A stretch of DNA of 5,925 nt from the NCBI GenBank assembly GCA_007118235.1, contig SKRY01000368.1, forward strand, positions 1 to 5,925, read 5' to 3'. Positions 1-5,219 of the stretch are shown here, piece by piece. The notes beneath the pieces are model-generated. The model searched no databases. It was not told where the DNA came from and saw only the letters and a program-made list of their open reading frames with translations. The stretch's first letter is position 1; each line of letters begins with the position of its first letter. Both the position numbers and the translations under genes were made by a program. Source of the stretch: Candidatus Hydrogenedentota bacterium (GTDB lineage: Bacteria; Hydrogenedentota; Hydrogenedentia; Hydrogenedentales; SLHB01).

Positions 1-144
1 AATCCGCGCCGGCTCATGGGCATGGCTTGCCAGTGGTGTGTCCTTCTCCGCTGCGTTCGTTGCGATGGGTGTTTCATGATGATGTTCCTTCTTGCCGCCG
101 TGATGTGGGGAATCGTACGGGTAGTATTCGTTGTTATTCTCCAT
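1..144 (-). CDS. Partial hypothetical protein, His-rich N-terminus (runs off left edge)
   Basis: An open frame starts at an ATG (142-144, reverse strand) and stays open for 48 codons to the window edge. An in-frame TAA lies at 157-159, only four codons upstream, so the start is well bounded. The visible N-terminus is polar and low-complexity: it opens MENNNEYYPYDSPHHGG, followed by a KKEHHHE cluster and further His residues (SHAHE). It has no signal peptide or membrane segment so far. The His/Asp/Glu richness could suit a metal-binding tail or the cytosolic N-tail of a membrane protein, but I do not recognise the family. There is no clear Shine-Dalgarno sequence before the ATG, which lowers confidence. 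It is divergent from the lipoprotein gene at 450. Competing rightward frames over the same bases look like spurious Cys/Val-rich translations. Confidence 0.5.
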   Translation of the reverse strand, partial: MENNNEYYPYDSPHHGGKKEHHHETPIATNAAEKDTPLASHAHEPARI

Positions 145-295
145 CAGGGCTTTGGTTTAACTGCCATCATTGTGCGGAAAGGGAGTCCTTATATCAACAT
201 ACGGGTTCGAGCCGCGTTGGAACGAGACCAGCGGAATCTTGAATAGAACGCTCGATGGTGCGTCTATTCCCGTATGAGCGGAAGATATGGGGCTA

Positions 296-318
296 GTTTG
301 CAGGCGCCCACTGCAAAC
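296..318. promoter_or_regulatory. Perfect 8-bp dyad, possible operator
   Basis: GTTTGCAG (296-303) is separated by 7 nt from its exact reverse complement CTGCAAAC (311-318). The dyad centre, near 307, lies about 40 bp upstream of the start point expected from the TATAAT at 335-340. It covers the place where a -35 box should be, and that position has only a poor match (TGCAAA, 312-317). This geometry suits a dimeric regulator that either substitutes for the -35 contact or blocks it. It could also simply be a small hairpin. The regulator is unknown. Confidence 0.45.
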
Positions 319-340
319 CAAGGACGGGATAAGGTATAAT
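312..340 (+). promoter_or_regulatory. Putative sigma70-type promoter of the lipoprotein gene
   Basis: A perfect -10 hexamer TATAAT occurs at 335-340. At 17-bp spacing the -35 position reads TGCAAA, a weak match to TTGACA, and there is no TG extension before the -10. Transcription would start near 347, giving a leader of about 100 nt before the ATG at 450. The strong -10 with a weak -35 next to a dyad suggests a regulated promoter. Confidence 0.45.
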
Positions 341-449
341 CCCATTGTGGAAGTGAATAAACATTGCGAAGACCTGCTGCAAGTAGAACACGCCTTGGGG
401 CATTTCTTCAGTCAGTCAAAACACTACTGTAACAGAGAGGAAGGAACGT

Positions 450-1064
450 ATGCGTAACAGAAAATTCTTGGCGCTCGTGGCGCTCGTGGTGCTGGCGGGA
501 TTGATTACCGCCGGGTGTGAAACCATGGCGGGTTCCGCGGGCACGGGCGCGGGTTTGGGCGCCGCCACCGGCGCCATCATCGGCCACCAGCGGGGCCGGG
601 CGTGGGAAGGCGCAGCCATTGGCGCGGCGCTGGGTGGCATCACGGGTGTGATCGTACACGATATCCGGGATCGGCGAGTCCAGTCGGCCGACGCCGTGCA
701 GGAAGAGTACATTGAACGGGGCGAGTGGCAGCCTGAGTCCCAGGATCGCATCATGGAGATGCGGCGCGCCAGTGTCGATCCCCAGCAACTCCGCCGCGGA
801 CAGTCGGGCCGCGCGACGATGGAGTATGACGTTTTGGGCATGGGAGGCACGGAAGTCGTGGAAAGCCGGGAGATTCGCCGTGGCGGTCAGGTGATCGGAC
901 AGCTTTCTTCAAAAGGCTTCACGCGCGGAGACGGCACCTGGGAAAGCAGCCAAGCCTTTGATATCACCTCCGACATGGACCCCGGCCTGTACACCCTGGT
1001 GCAGCGCGTGCGGGGCGGCGGTCTCGACATTTCGCGGTCCACGCAATTTGAAGTCGTGCGCTAG
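450..1064 (+). CDS. Glycine-zipper envelope lipoprotein with C-terminal beta-rich domain
   Basis: This 204-aa protein is probably anchored in the outer membrane or periplasm. Residues 1-22 form a lipoprotein signal (basic MRNRK, then a hydrophobic core), ending in a relaxed lipobox LITAGC with the lipidated Cys at 23. Residues 33-66 carry two glycine-zipper runs, G33-G37-G41-G45-G49 and G54-G58-G62-G66, the GxxxG spacing of the Gly-zipper Omp/YMGG-like families that pack helices in or on membranes. A charged linker (about 70-118) leads to a strand-rich C-terminal domain (about 119-204) ending PGLYTLVQRV...STQFEVV, reminiscent of a small beta-sandwich. The start has a good ribosome site (GAGGAAGGA, 436-444). 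The gene stands alone, converging on mgtE. The lipoprotein and zipper assignments are firm; the cellular role (envelope integrity, assembly or stress) is unknown. Confidence 0.88.
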   Translation: MRNRKFLALVALVVLAGLITAGCETMAGSAGTGAGLGAATGAIIGHQRGRAWEGAAIGAALGGITGVIVHDIRDRRVQSADAVQEEYIERGEWQPESQDRIMEMRRASVDPQQLRRGQSGRATMEYDVLGMGGTEVVESREIRRGGQVIGQLSSKGFTRGDGTWESSQAFDITSDMDPGLYTLVQRVRGGGLDISRSTQFEVVR

Positions 1065-1090
1065 GCGCACAGCACATACCCAAGCGACGC

Positions 1091-1120
1091 GAGCGGGACA
1101 GGGGGTATCCTGTCCCGCTC
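1091..1120. terminator. Perfect 12-bp stem-loop between convergent genes
   Basis: GAGCGGGACAGG (1091-1102) pairs without mismatch with CCTGTCCCGCTC (1109-1120) around a 6-nt loop GGGTAT. It lies 26 nt after the lipoprotein stop and 53 nt beyond the mgtE stop, the expected place for a shared bidirectional terminator. Neither side has an immediate T-tract. The only T-rich run is TTTTTCTTT at 1164-1172, on the + strand just beyond a weak GC hairpin. It may therefore act as a non-canonical terminator or as an RNA 3'-end stabiliser. Confidence 0.6.
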
Positions 1121-1173
1121 GTTCCATGCCAGGGGTGAAGGGAGCGTGTGCTTGGCCCCCGGCTTTTTCTTTG

Positions 1174-2541
1174 TCAAGCCGCCGCCGTTATGTAATCGCG
1201 CAGATACCACGTGGCGGTGCTGAAGTAGATTAGGACGCCCACGATGTCACACAACGAGGTGACAAGCGGCGCGCTTGCCGAGGCGGGATCGAGCCGGAAC
1301 ACAGTGAACACGAACGGCAATAGCATCCCTATGAGGCTACCCACCAGTACGACGGCGACCATCGTTGCGGCGACTACAACCGCCACATCCGGGCCGGTGC
1401 CGCGGATGTACATGCCAACCAGCCACACGGCGGCCGCCATGGAAACGCCAATGGTCAAGGCCACGAATACCTCCTTACCCAGCAATCGAAGCCAGTCGCG
1501 CAACTGAACATCCCCCACCGCCAGGGCGCGCACCATCAGCGTGGCCGACTGGGAGCCCGCGTTGCCGCCGCTGTCAATAAGCAAGGGGAGAAAGAACACC
1601 AAGGCGACGACGGCTTCGATGGTGGCCTCGTAGCGGGAGATGAAGTAACCGCTGAAAATGTTCACGAACACAAGGATGAGCAGCCAAGGAACCCGCTTGC
1701 GGTAGAGAAGCCCCAGGCTGGCGTCGCGAATGTTGGATGTGACCGCGCCCGAGGCGCCCATGCGGTGAAAGTCCGTGGTGGCCTCGGCCTCGGTCACGTC
1801 CAACACGTCGTCGAACGTCACGATACCCACAAGCACGCCCTCCCCGTTCACCACGGGTATGGCCAGCAAGTCGTACAAGGACAGCTTACGCGCGACCTCC
1901 TCCTGATCCTCGTCGGTTTGGGCCACCACCAGATCGCGGGCCATGAGATCCTCGACCAGCGTGTACGCCCGCGCCACGATGAGATCCTTGAGGGAGACGA
2001 GGCCCTGGGGACGCCGTTGCTCATTCACAACGTAGGCGTAATAAATCGTCTCCGCGTTGGGGGCCTGCGTCCGGAGATGGTCGATCGCTTCGCGCGCGGT
2101 GAGATCCGGGGTAAGGATGGCGTATTCCGAGGTCATGATGGCGCCCGCCGTGCCCTCTTTGTACGCGACCAAACGCAGGATATCCTCGCGCTCGGTTTGG
2201 GCTACCTTGCGCAGCACTTCCTCGCGGCGATCCTCGGGCAAGAGTTTCAGCAAGTCCACCCGTTCATCGGAGGGCATGATGGTGACCATGCGCGCCAAAT
2301 CGATGTCCGGCATGAAGTCCACCGTCTCCATCTGGGTGAGCGGTTCGAGGTGACCAACGAGTTCGGCTCGAAAGGCGGGCGAGAGGATGGATAGGATTTG
2401 GGCCCGCTCCTCGGGTTCGAGTTCATCGAAATGCTCGGCCAAGGCGGCGGGGTGGAAACTCTGGCAGAATTCCTTGAGGGCCTCGAGTTTGCCCTCCCGG
2501 AGATATTCTTGCAGCACGTGCGGGGTTTCGGTGGCTTCCAT
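1174..2541 (-). CDS. mgtE: Magnesium transporter MgtE
   Basis: This 455-aa protein is close to the length of characterised MgtE. The family forms a homodimeric Mg2+-selective channel in the inner membrane that closes when cytosolic Mg2+ fills sites in its soluble domains. In order, there is a helical MgtE_N superhelix (about 20-130, with repeated LxPEERxxIL-type turns), CBS1 (about 135-190, opening MTSEYAILTPD), CBS2 (about 195-255, LMARDLVVAQTDED to DDVLDV) and a membrane domain from about 280. Five hydrophobic segments lie near 284-302, 308-326, 357-378, 386-413 and 427-446. Family signatures are visible: DSGGNAGSQSATLMVRAL (323-340) and the pore-lining Asp in SLCDIVGVLIYF (Asp432, the position known as the Mg2+ site in Thermus MgtE). 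The ATG follows a strong AAGGAGGG at 6-nt spacing. It is downstream of fabI and probably co-transcribed. No Mg2+ riboswitch is evident in the 54-nt gap. Confidence 0.96.
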   Translation of the reverse strand: MEATETPHVLQEYLREGKLEALKEFCQSFHPAALAEHFDELEPEERAQILSILSPAFRAELVGHLEPLTQMETVDFMPDIDLARMVTIMPSDERVDLLKLLPEDRREEVLRKVAQTEREDILRLVAYKEGTAGAIMTSEYAILTPDLTAREAIDHLRTQAPNAETIYYAYVVNEQRRPQGLVSLKDLIVARAYTLVEDLMARDLVVAQTDEDQEEVARKLSLYDLLAIPVVNGEGVLVGIVTFDDVLDVTEAEATTDFHRMGASGAVTSNIRDASLGLLYRKRVPWLLILVFVNIFSGYFISRYEATIEAVVALVFFLPLLIDSGGNAGSQSATLMVRALAVGDVQLRDWLRLLGKEVFVALTIGVSMAAAVWLVGMYIRGTGPDVAVVVAATMVAVVLVGSLIGMLLPFVFTVFRLDPASASAPLVTSLCDIVGVLIYFSTATWYLRDYITAAA

Positions 2542-2562
2542 CGCTATCCCTCCTTCAGTATC

Positions 2563-2577
2563 CGGCCCGCCGGGCCG
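2563..2577 (-). promoter_or_regulatory. GC hairpin in the fabI-mgtE gap
   Basis: In the 54-nt gap, CGGCCC pairs with GGGCCG around a 3-nt loop (2563-2577). It lies 18 nt after the fabI stop and just ahead of the mgtE ribosome site at 2548-2555. With no T-tract after it, it is not a standard terminator. It could be an intercistronic processing or stability element, or could tune mgtE translation. The pairing is seen; the role is inferred. Confidence 0.4.
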
Positions 2578-2595
2578 CTAATTTGTAATGTGCTT

Positions 2596-3396
2596 TTATT
2601 CTTCTTGAGGCGTGGTCTCGCCGCCCATCCCCAGGATGTTGAAACCGCTGTCTACATGCAACACTTCGCCTGTCACCGCCGTGCTGAGATCAGACACAAG
2701 GTAAACGGCCGCATTGGCCACGTCCTCTTGGGTGACGTTGCGGCGCAACGGCGCGTTCTTTTCCGTCAGTTCAAGCATCCGGCGCATGCCCGAGATGGCG
2801 CTGGCGGAGAGGGTGGGAAGCGGTCCCGCGCTGATGCAGTTGACCCGGATGCCGCTCGGTCCCAGGTCATGGGCGAGATACCGCGCGCTGGCCTCCAAGG
2901 CCGCCTTGGCCACGCCCATCACGTTATAGTTGGGAATGACCTTTTCCGAACCGTAGTACGTCATCGCGGCGATGCTGCCGCCTTCCGTCATGAGCGCCGC
3001 CGCCTCCCGCGCCACGGCCACCAAGCTGTACGCCGATACGTCCAGCGCGCGTTGAAAGTTGCGGCGCGGGGTTTCCACGAAAGGATTCTTGAGGTCTTCG
3101 CGTTCGGCATACGCCACGGAGTGAATAAGAAAATCGAGTTTCCCGTGGTCTTGGCGCACCCGCTCGAAAAACTCGCGAATCTGAGCGTCATCCGTCACGT
3201 CACACGGATAGGCGCTGGCGTTCTCCAGGGTCTCCGCCAGTTTTCCTACGCGTTTCTCGAAGGTGGGGGTGGGATAGTTGAACGTCAACCGGGCGCCCGC
3301 GTTGGCGCACGCCTGGGCGCAACCCCAAGCGATTGAACGGTCGTTCGCCACTCCCATGACAACACCATGTTTCCCTTCGAGTAGTCCTTGCGGCAT
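2596..3396 (-). CDS. fabI: Enoyl-[acyl-carrier-protein] reductase (NADH), FabI
   Basis: This 266-aa cytosolic enzyme reduces trans-2-enoyl-ACP to acyl-ACP, the last step of each type II fatty-acid elongation cycle. It is a short-chain dehydrogenase fold with FabI-specific features: the divergent nucleotide loop GVANDRSIAWG (15-25), CDV (65-67) at the adenine-binding position, and IHSVAYAE (91-98). The catalytic block TYYGSEKVIPNYNVMGVAK gives Tyr147, Tyr157 and Lys164, matching Tyr146, Tyr156 and Lys163 of E. coli FabI. Then come RVNCISAGPLPT (184-195) and the C-terminal VTGEVLHVDSGFNILGMG. Ala95 sits where E. coli has Gly93, as in several other bacterial FabIs, so resistance should not be inferred. 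I chose the start at 3396 because AAGGAG (3407-3412) lies 10 nt upstream and homologues begin near this point. A 19-residue extension to 3453 is possible but unlikely. It is the first gene of a leftward unit with mgtE. Confidence 0.95.
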   Translation of the reverse strand: MPQGLLEGKHGVVMGVANDRSIAWGCAQACANAGARLTFNYPTPTFEKRVGKLAETLENASAYPCDVTDDAQIREFFERVRQDHGKLDFLIHSVAYAEREDLKNPFVETPRRNFQRALDVSAYSLVAVAREAAALMTEGGSIAAMTYYGSEKVIPNYNVMGVAKAALEASARYLAHDLGPSGIRVNCISAGPLPTLSASAISGMRRMLELTEKNAPLRRNVTQEDVANAAVYLVSDLSTAVTGEVLHVDSGFNILGMGGETTPQEE

Positions 3397-3715
3397 GAAG
3401 ATCAGTCTCCTTATTGTAAGTGCGCCGGACGCGTATGTCCCCGAGGCGGGCATGCGGAAGCTCGTAAAGAAAAGTCCCCGGAAAGAGATCTCCTTTCATA
3501 GCATATTGGGCGTAAGCGGCACAAGTTCTTGGGGCGTCCCGATCCTAGTTGATGCCGCCGCACCACCCTTCACGGAGCCCACGTTGACCGATCTCGGAGA
3601 CGGTTTCCGCGCGGGACCGAAGCCGCTGCTTTAGGACGTGGGATTGCGTTACAATAGGCGCTCGAACGTGTTTGGATGGCCGCAAGGTTTGGGATTACGT
3701 AAGGAGGAACCAATT
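3397..3715. other. Divergent intergenic region, 319 bp, between fabI and the Tat TIM-barrel gene
   Basis: The leaders of two divergent genes share this space. The motif TTACAATA occurs once facing each gene: at 3649-3656 on the + strand, and at 3412-3419 on the - strand, where it abuts the fabI ribosome site. On the fabI side a more distant -10 is possible (TATGCT within the reverse complement of about 3498-3505), but I cannot pair it with a good -35. I see no credible small gene. The frames crossing this gap are shadows of fabI or lack ribosome sites. Confidence 0.5.
3650..3655 (+). promoter_or_regulatory. Putative -10 box for the TIM-barrel gene
   Basis: TACAAT matches the sigma70 -10 consensus at five of six positions and lies 60 bp before the GTG start. 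The sequence 17 bp upstream (TGCTTT, 3627-3632) is a poor -35, so this call rests mainly on the -10 and its position. A TTGACC at 3583-3588 is a good -35 by itself but has no -10 at proper spacing. Confidence 0.35.
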
Positions 3716-4684
3716 GTGAACGAACACATCACTCGCCGGAGGTTTATTCAGTCCGCCGCGGTAACGGGCGCCGCTGCGTCCGCCGCGGCCGGTCTGGGGC
3801 GCGCCGCTCAGGGAGAGACGCTGGAGTATTCCTATCAAGATGGGTTGAGCCCGTGGCCCTTGGGTATCAACACAAGCACCATACGGCCCGCTGGTTTCCG
3901 GGAGAAGATCGAGGTGACGGCGGAGGCCGGGTACGACTGCATCGAACTCTGGGGCAACGACCTCGAAGCCTACGAGAACGATGGCGGCGACTTGGAGGAA
4001 TTGGGGGCGGAGTTGAAAGAACTCGGCCTGGACGTGCCCAACGTCATCGGCTTGTGGAACGCCATTCCGCCGACGTGGGACGAGTTCGAGGATGGCCTGG
4101 ACGCCACCAAGGAACGCCTCCGCCGCGCGGCCGCCGTGGGGGCCAAGCGGGCCGCCGCCGTACCCATGCCGGATCGCGAGGAGATGAACCTGAAGCGGGA
4201 CGCCGAGATGTATCGCGAGCTGTTGCGCATCGGCCGGGAAGAGTATGGCGTCATCGTCAGTCTGGAATTCCTGGGATTTCTCGACGGGATACACCGGCTG
4301 AGCCAGGCCTGCGCCATCGCCATCGAGGCGGATGACCCGGACGCCTGCATCATCAATGACATGTATCACCTCTATCGGGGCGGCTCGGGCATGGAGGGGA
4401 TGAATCTCATTGATGGGTCGATGATTGGCGTGTTCCATTGGAATGATGTCCCCAATGAACCGGCACGCGAAGAATTGCAGGATGCCGACCGCGTGATGCC
4501 CGGCGACGGGATTCTGCCCCTGGAGGATGTGCTTCGGACGCTTTGGCGCATCAATTACCGGGGAGCGCTGACCCTGGAGCTGTTCAACAGGGAGCTGTGG
4601 GAGCGGCCGCCCGAAGAGGTGGCCCGTCTGGGCTTGGAAAGGATGCGTGAAAATGTCCGCAACGCTTTGGAGGATCTGGGGTAG
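3716..4684 (+). CDS. Tat-exported sugar phosphate isomerase/epimerase-like TIM-barrel protein
   Basis: This 322-aa protein is of the xylose isomerase-like / AP endonuclease 2 TIM-barrel superfamily. The start is a GTG preceded by AAGGAGG (3701-3707) at 8-nt spacing. An upstream in-frame ATG at 3638 would bury the export signal. Residues 6-12 (TRRRFIQ) form a twin-arginine motif, followed by an Ala-rich hydrophobic stretch (about 13-31), so the folded enzyme is probably exported with its metal already bound. The barrel starts at PLGINTST (48-55) and AGYDCIELWG (71-80). Candidate metal ligands follow the family order: Glu184 (VSLEF), Asp215 and His218 (NDMYH), His241 (FHWNDVP) and Glu288 (LTLELF). 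A GDGILPLEDVL segment (263-273) precedes the last strands. The substrate is unknown; relatives act on keto sugars, inosose and similar polyols. The gene has its own leader and converges with another TIM-barrel gene at 5278. Confidence 0.85.
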   Translation: MNEHITRRRFIQSAAVTGAAASAAAGLGRAAQGETLEYSYQDGLSPWPLGINTSTIRPAGFREKIEVTAEAGYDCIELWGNDLEAYENDGGDLEELGAELKELGLDVPNVIGLWNAIPPTWDEFEDGLDATKERLRRAAAVGAKRAAAVPMPDREEMNLKRDAEMYRELLRIGREEYGVIVSLEFLGFLDGIHRLSQACAIAIEADDPDACIINDMYHLYRGGSGMEGMNLIDGSMIGVFHWNDVPNEPAREELQDADRVMPGDGILPLEDVLRTLWRINYRGALTLELFNRELWERPPEEVARLGLERMRENVRNALEDLG

Positions 4685-4741
4685 TAGAGCGTCAAGCCTA
4701 AACGTGTTGACCGCCGCAGTGAACTCGCTAGGGGGTGGCGT

Positions 4742-4792
4742 GGCCTTCCAGGCCATGAATCACGTGCTGGAAGGCCGTGTCACCTCACGGCC
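4742..4792 (+). terminator. Two overlapping, mutually exclusive hairpins after the TIM-barrel gene
   Basis: GGCCTTCCAG (4742-4751) pairs with CTGGAAGGCC (4767-4776). GGCCGTG (4773-4779) pairs with CACGGCC (4786-4792) around a 6-nt loop. The two stems compete for 4773-4776. They begin 57 nt after the stop codon of the Tat TIM-barrel gene and are its likeliest 3'-end structure. No T-tract follows, so intrinsic termination is uncertain. Confidence 0.4.
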
Positions 4793-4861
4793 AAGACACA
4801 CCGAATCAAGGCTACCCACAGGATTGGCGTCCATTAAGCCGGGAACAAGTATCCAACAGAC

Positions 4862-4878
4862 GACCCCCGAAGGGGGTC
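4862..4878. repeat. Small hairpin flanking REP unit 1
   Basis: GACCCCC and GGGGGTC form a 7-bp perfect stem around GAA. It has the same GACCCC...GGGGTC form as the two core palindromes at 4950-4967 and 4994-5011. It occupies the same place relative to REP unit 1 as the 5088-5102 hairpin does to unit 2. Confidence 0.65.
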
Positions 4879-4885
4879 ATAGCTG

Positions 4886-4927
4886 GTAGCCGGGGGTTGA
4901 TGCGCGCGCAGCGCGCGATACCCCCGG
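4886..4927 (+). repeat. REP-like unit 1 (GTAG + hairpin)
   Basis: GTAG (4886-4889) is followed directly by CCGGGGGT (4890-4897), which pairs with ACCCCCGG (4920-4927). Inside, alternating GC (CGCGCGC with GCGCGCG, 4903-4917) extends the stem above a small mismatch. The total hairpin is 38 nt. It shares TTGA on the left arm and GCGATACCCCCGGA on the right arm with unit 2. Confidence 0.72.
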
Positions 4928-4949
4928 ATCGCGGACCCAACCCATTGTT

Positions 4950-5011
4950 CGACCCCTTTAGGGGTCGCAGCAGCCGGATGCACAAAGGTTCTGCGACCCC
5001 TAAAGGGGTCG
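4950..5011. repeat. 21-bp inverted repeat made of two palindromes
   Basis: Bases 4950-4970 are the exact reverse complement of 4991-5011, around a 20-nt spacer. Each arm contains an 18-nt near-palindrome: CGACCCCTTTAGGGGTCG at 4950-4967 and its reverse complement at 4994-5011. The strand can therefore fold as one long hairpin or as two short ones. It sits at the centre of the BIME-like element. Confidence 0.75.
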
Positions 5012-5030
5012 GGTAAGGGGGGCATTGTTT

Positions 5031-5080
5031 CCGGGGGTATCGCCCGCACGCTATCGCCCGCGGTCTCAACCCCCGGCTAC
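5031..5080 (-). repeat. REP-like unit 2 (GTAG + hairpin), opposite orientation
   Basis: Read on the reverse strand, GTAG (5080-5077) is followed by a 46-nt hairpin (5076-5031) with the same CCGGGGGTTGA start and GCGATACCCCCGG end as unit 1. The interior is 22 nt rather than 14 nt and contains an extra GCGATA. This shows up on the + strand as a 14-nt tandem step of TATCGCCCGC at 5038 and 5052. The loop therefore varies while the ends and GTAG are conserved. Confidence 0.72.
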
Positions 5081-5087
5081 CATCTGT

Positions 5088-5102
5088 CATCCCTACGGGA
5101 TG
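5088..5102. repeat. Small hairpin flanking REP unit 2
   Basis: CATCCC and GGGATG form a 6-bp perfect stem around TAC. It stands at the same distance from the GTAG of unit 2 as the 4862-4878 hairpin does from unit 1, although the stem sequence differs. Confidence 0.6.
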
Positions 5103-5219
5103 GATTTATTTGCGACAGCATTTCAGGCCAGGCCTAACACAATCGGGGCATCCACAAATTTAGAATGGAACGAGTACTAGCGGAGAGACAGGCTTCCGAC
5201 AAAAGCAGAAAGCGTGAAA

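Larger units (their letters stand above)
145..449. other. Divergent intergenic region, 305 bp
   Basis: This gap separates the leftward His-rich frame from the rightward lipoprotein gene. It holds a dyad (296-318), a consensus -10 box (335-340) and an untranslated leader of roughly 100 nt ahead of the lipoprotein start. For the leftward gene, the only -10-like string I see on the reverse strand is TATAAG (188-193). It has no good -35 partner, so I do not call it. I see no RNA gene or protein frame here. Confidence 0.6.
4862..5102. repeat. BIME-like composite of two inverted REP units around a palindromic core
   Basis: This 241-bp element is nearly mirror-symmetric. From each end inward there is a small triloop hairpin, a 7-nt spacer of form AYAGMTG, GTAG, and a REP-type hairpin with CCGGGGGT/ACCCCCGG ends. 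The centre (4950-5011) is a 21-bp inverted repeat. Long-range perfect inverted repeats tie the halves together: 17 bp at 4884-4900 with 5066-5082, and 14 bp at 4915-4928 with 5030-5043. REPs with a 5' GTAG are substrates of TnpA-REP/RAYT enzymes in other bacteria, and paired inverted REPs are called BIMEs. The position between convergent genes is typical. Assigning this element to that class is inference from structure; no RAYT gene is visible. Confidence 0.72.

Noticed and set aside
16..246. Rightward frames of 71-76 codons near the left edge
   Set aside because: Their products are Cys/Val/Arg-rich with no domain pattern and no ribosome site. The reverse-strand frame 1-144 has more protein-like composition.
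1765..2394. 209-codon open frame antisense to mgtE
   Set aside because: It lies wholly inside a clear mgtE coding sequence and reads as a GC-codon shadow (His/Gly/Arg-rich) with no recognisable domain.
2542..2595. Magnesium riboswitch (M-box or similar) ahead of mgtE
   Set aside because: The gap to fabI is only 54 nt with one short hairpin, too small for a known Mg2+ riboswitch.
2398..3336. 312-codon frame antisense to the mgtE 5' end and fabI
   Set aside because: It covers two confidently identified genes on the other strand. The long open frame is explained by GC-rich third-position bias.
3397..3453. 19-residue N-terminal extension of FabI
   Set aside because: It has no ribosome site at 3453, whereas AAGGAG lies 10 nt before the ATG at 3396 and homologues start at the equivalent of MPQGLLEGK.
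3695..4756. 353-codon frame antisense to the Tat TIM-barrel gene
   Set aside because: It is longer than the real gene but lacks any family motif. The opposite strand has a ribosome site, a Tat signal and metal ligands.
4884..5082. Small insertion sequence or MITE defined by the 17-bp terminal inverted repeats
   Set aside because: There is no obvious target-site duplication outside the repeats. GTAG beside each hairpin and the paired side hairpins fit REP/BIME structure better, although a MITE is not excluded.
4777..5090. Open frames of 71-92 codons on both strands across the repeat element
   Set aside because: They are translations of palindromic repeats (DPFRGR, TPKGV strings), without ribosome sites or a plausible protein composition.
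4862..5102. CRISPR array
   Set aside because: The repeats are inverted and nested rather than regularly spaced direct repeats, there are no uniform spacers, and no cas gene is seen.
5103..5219. tRNA or small RNA gene between the repeat element and the terminator
   Set aside because: There is no cloverleaf arms or T-loop motif and no promoter. Only short chance palindromes such as AGGCC-A-GGCCT are present.
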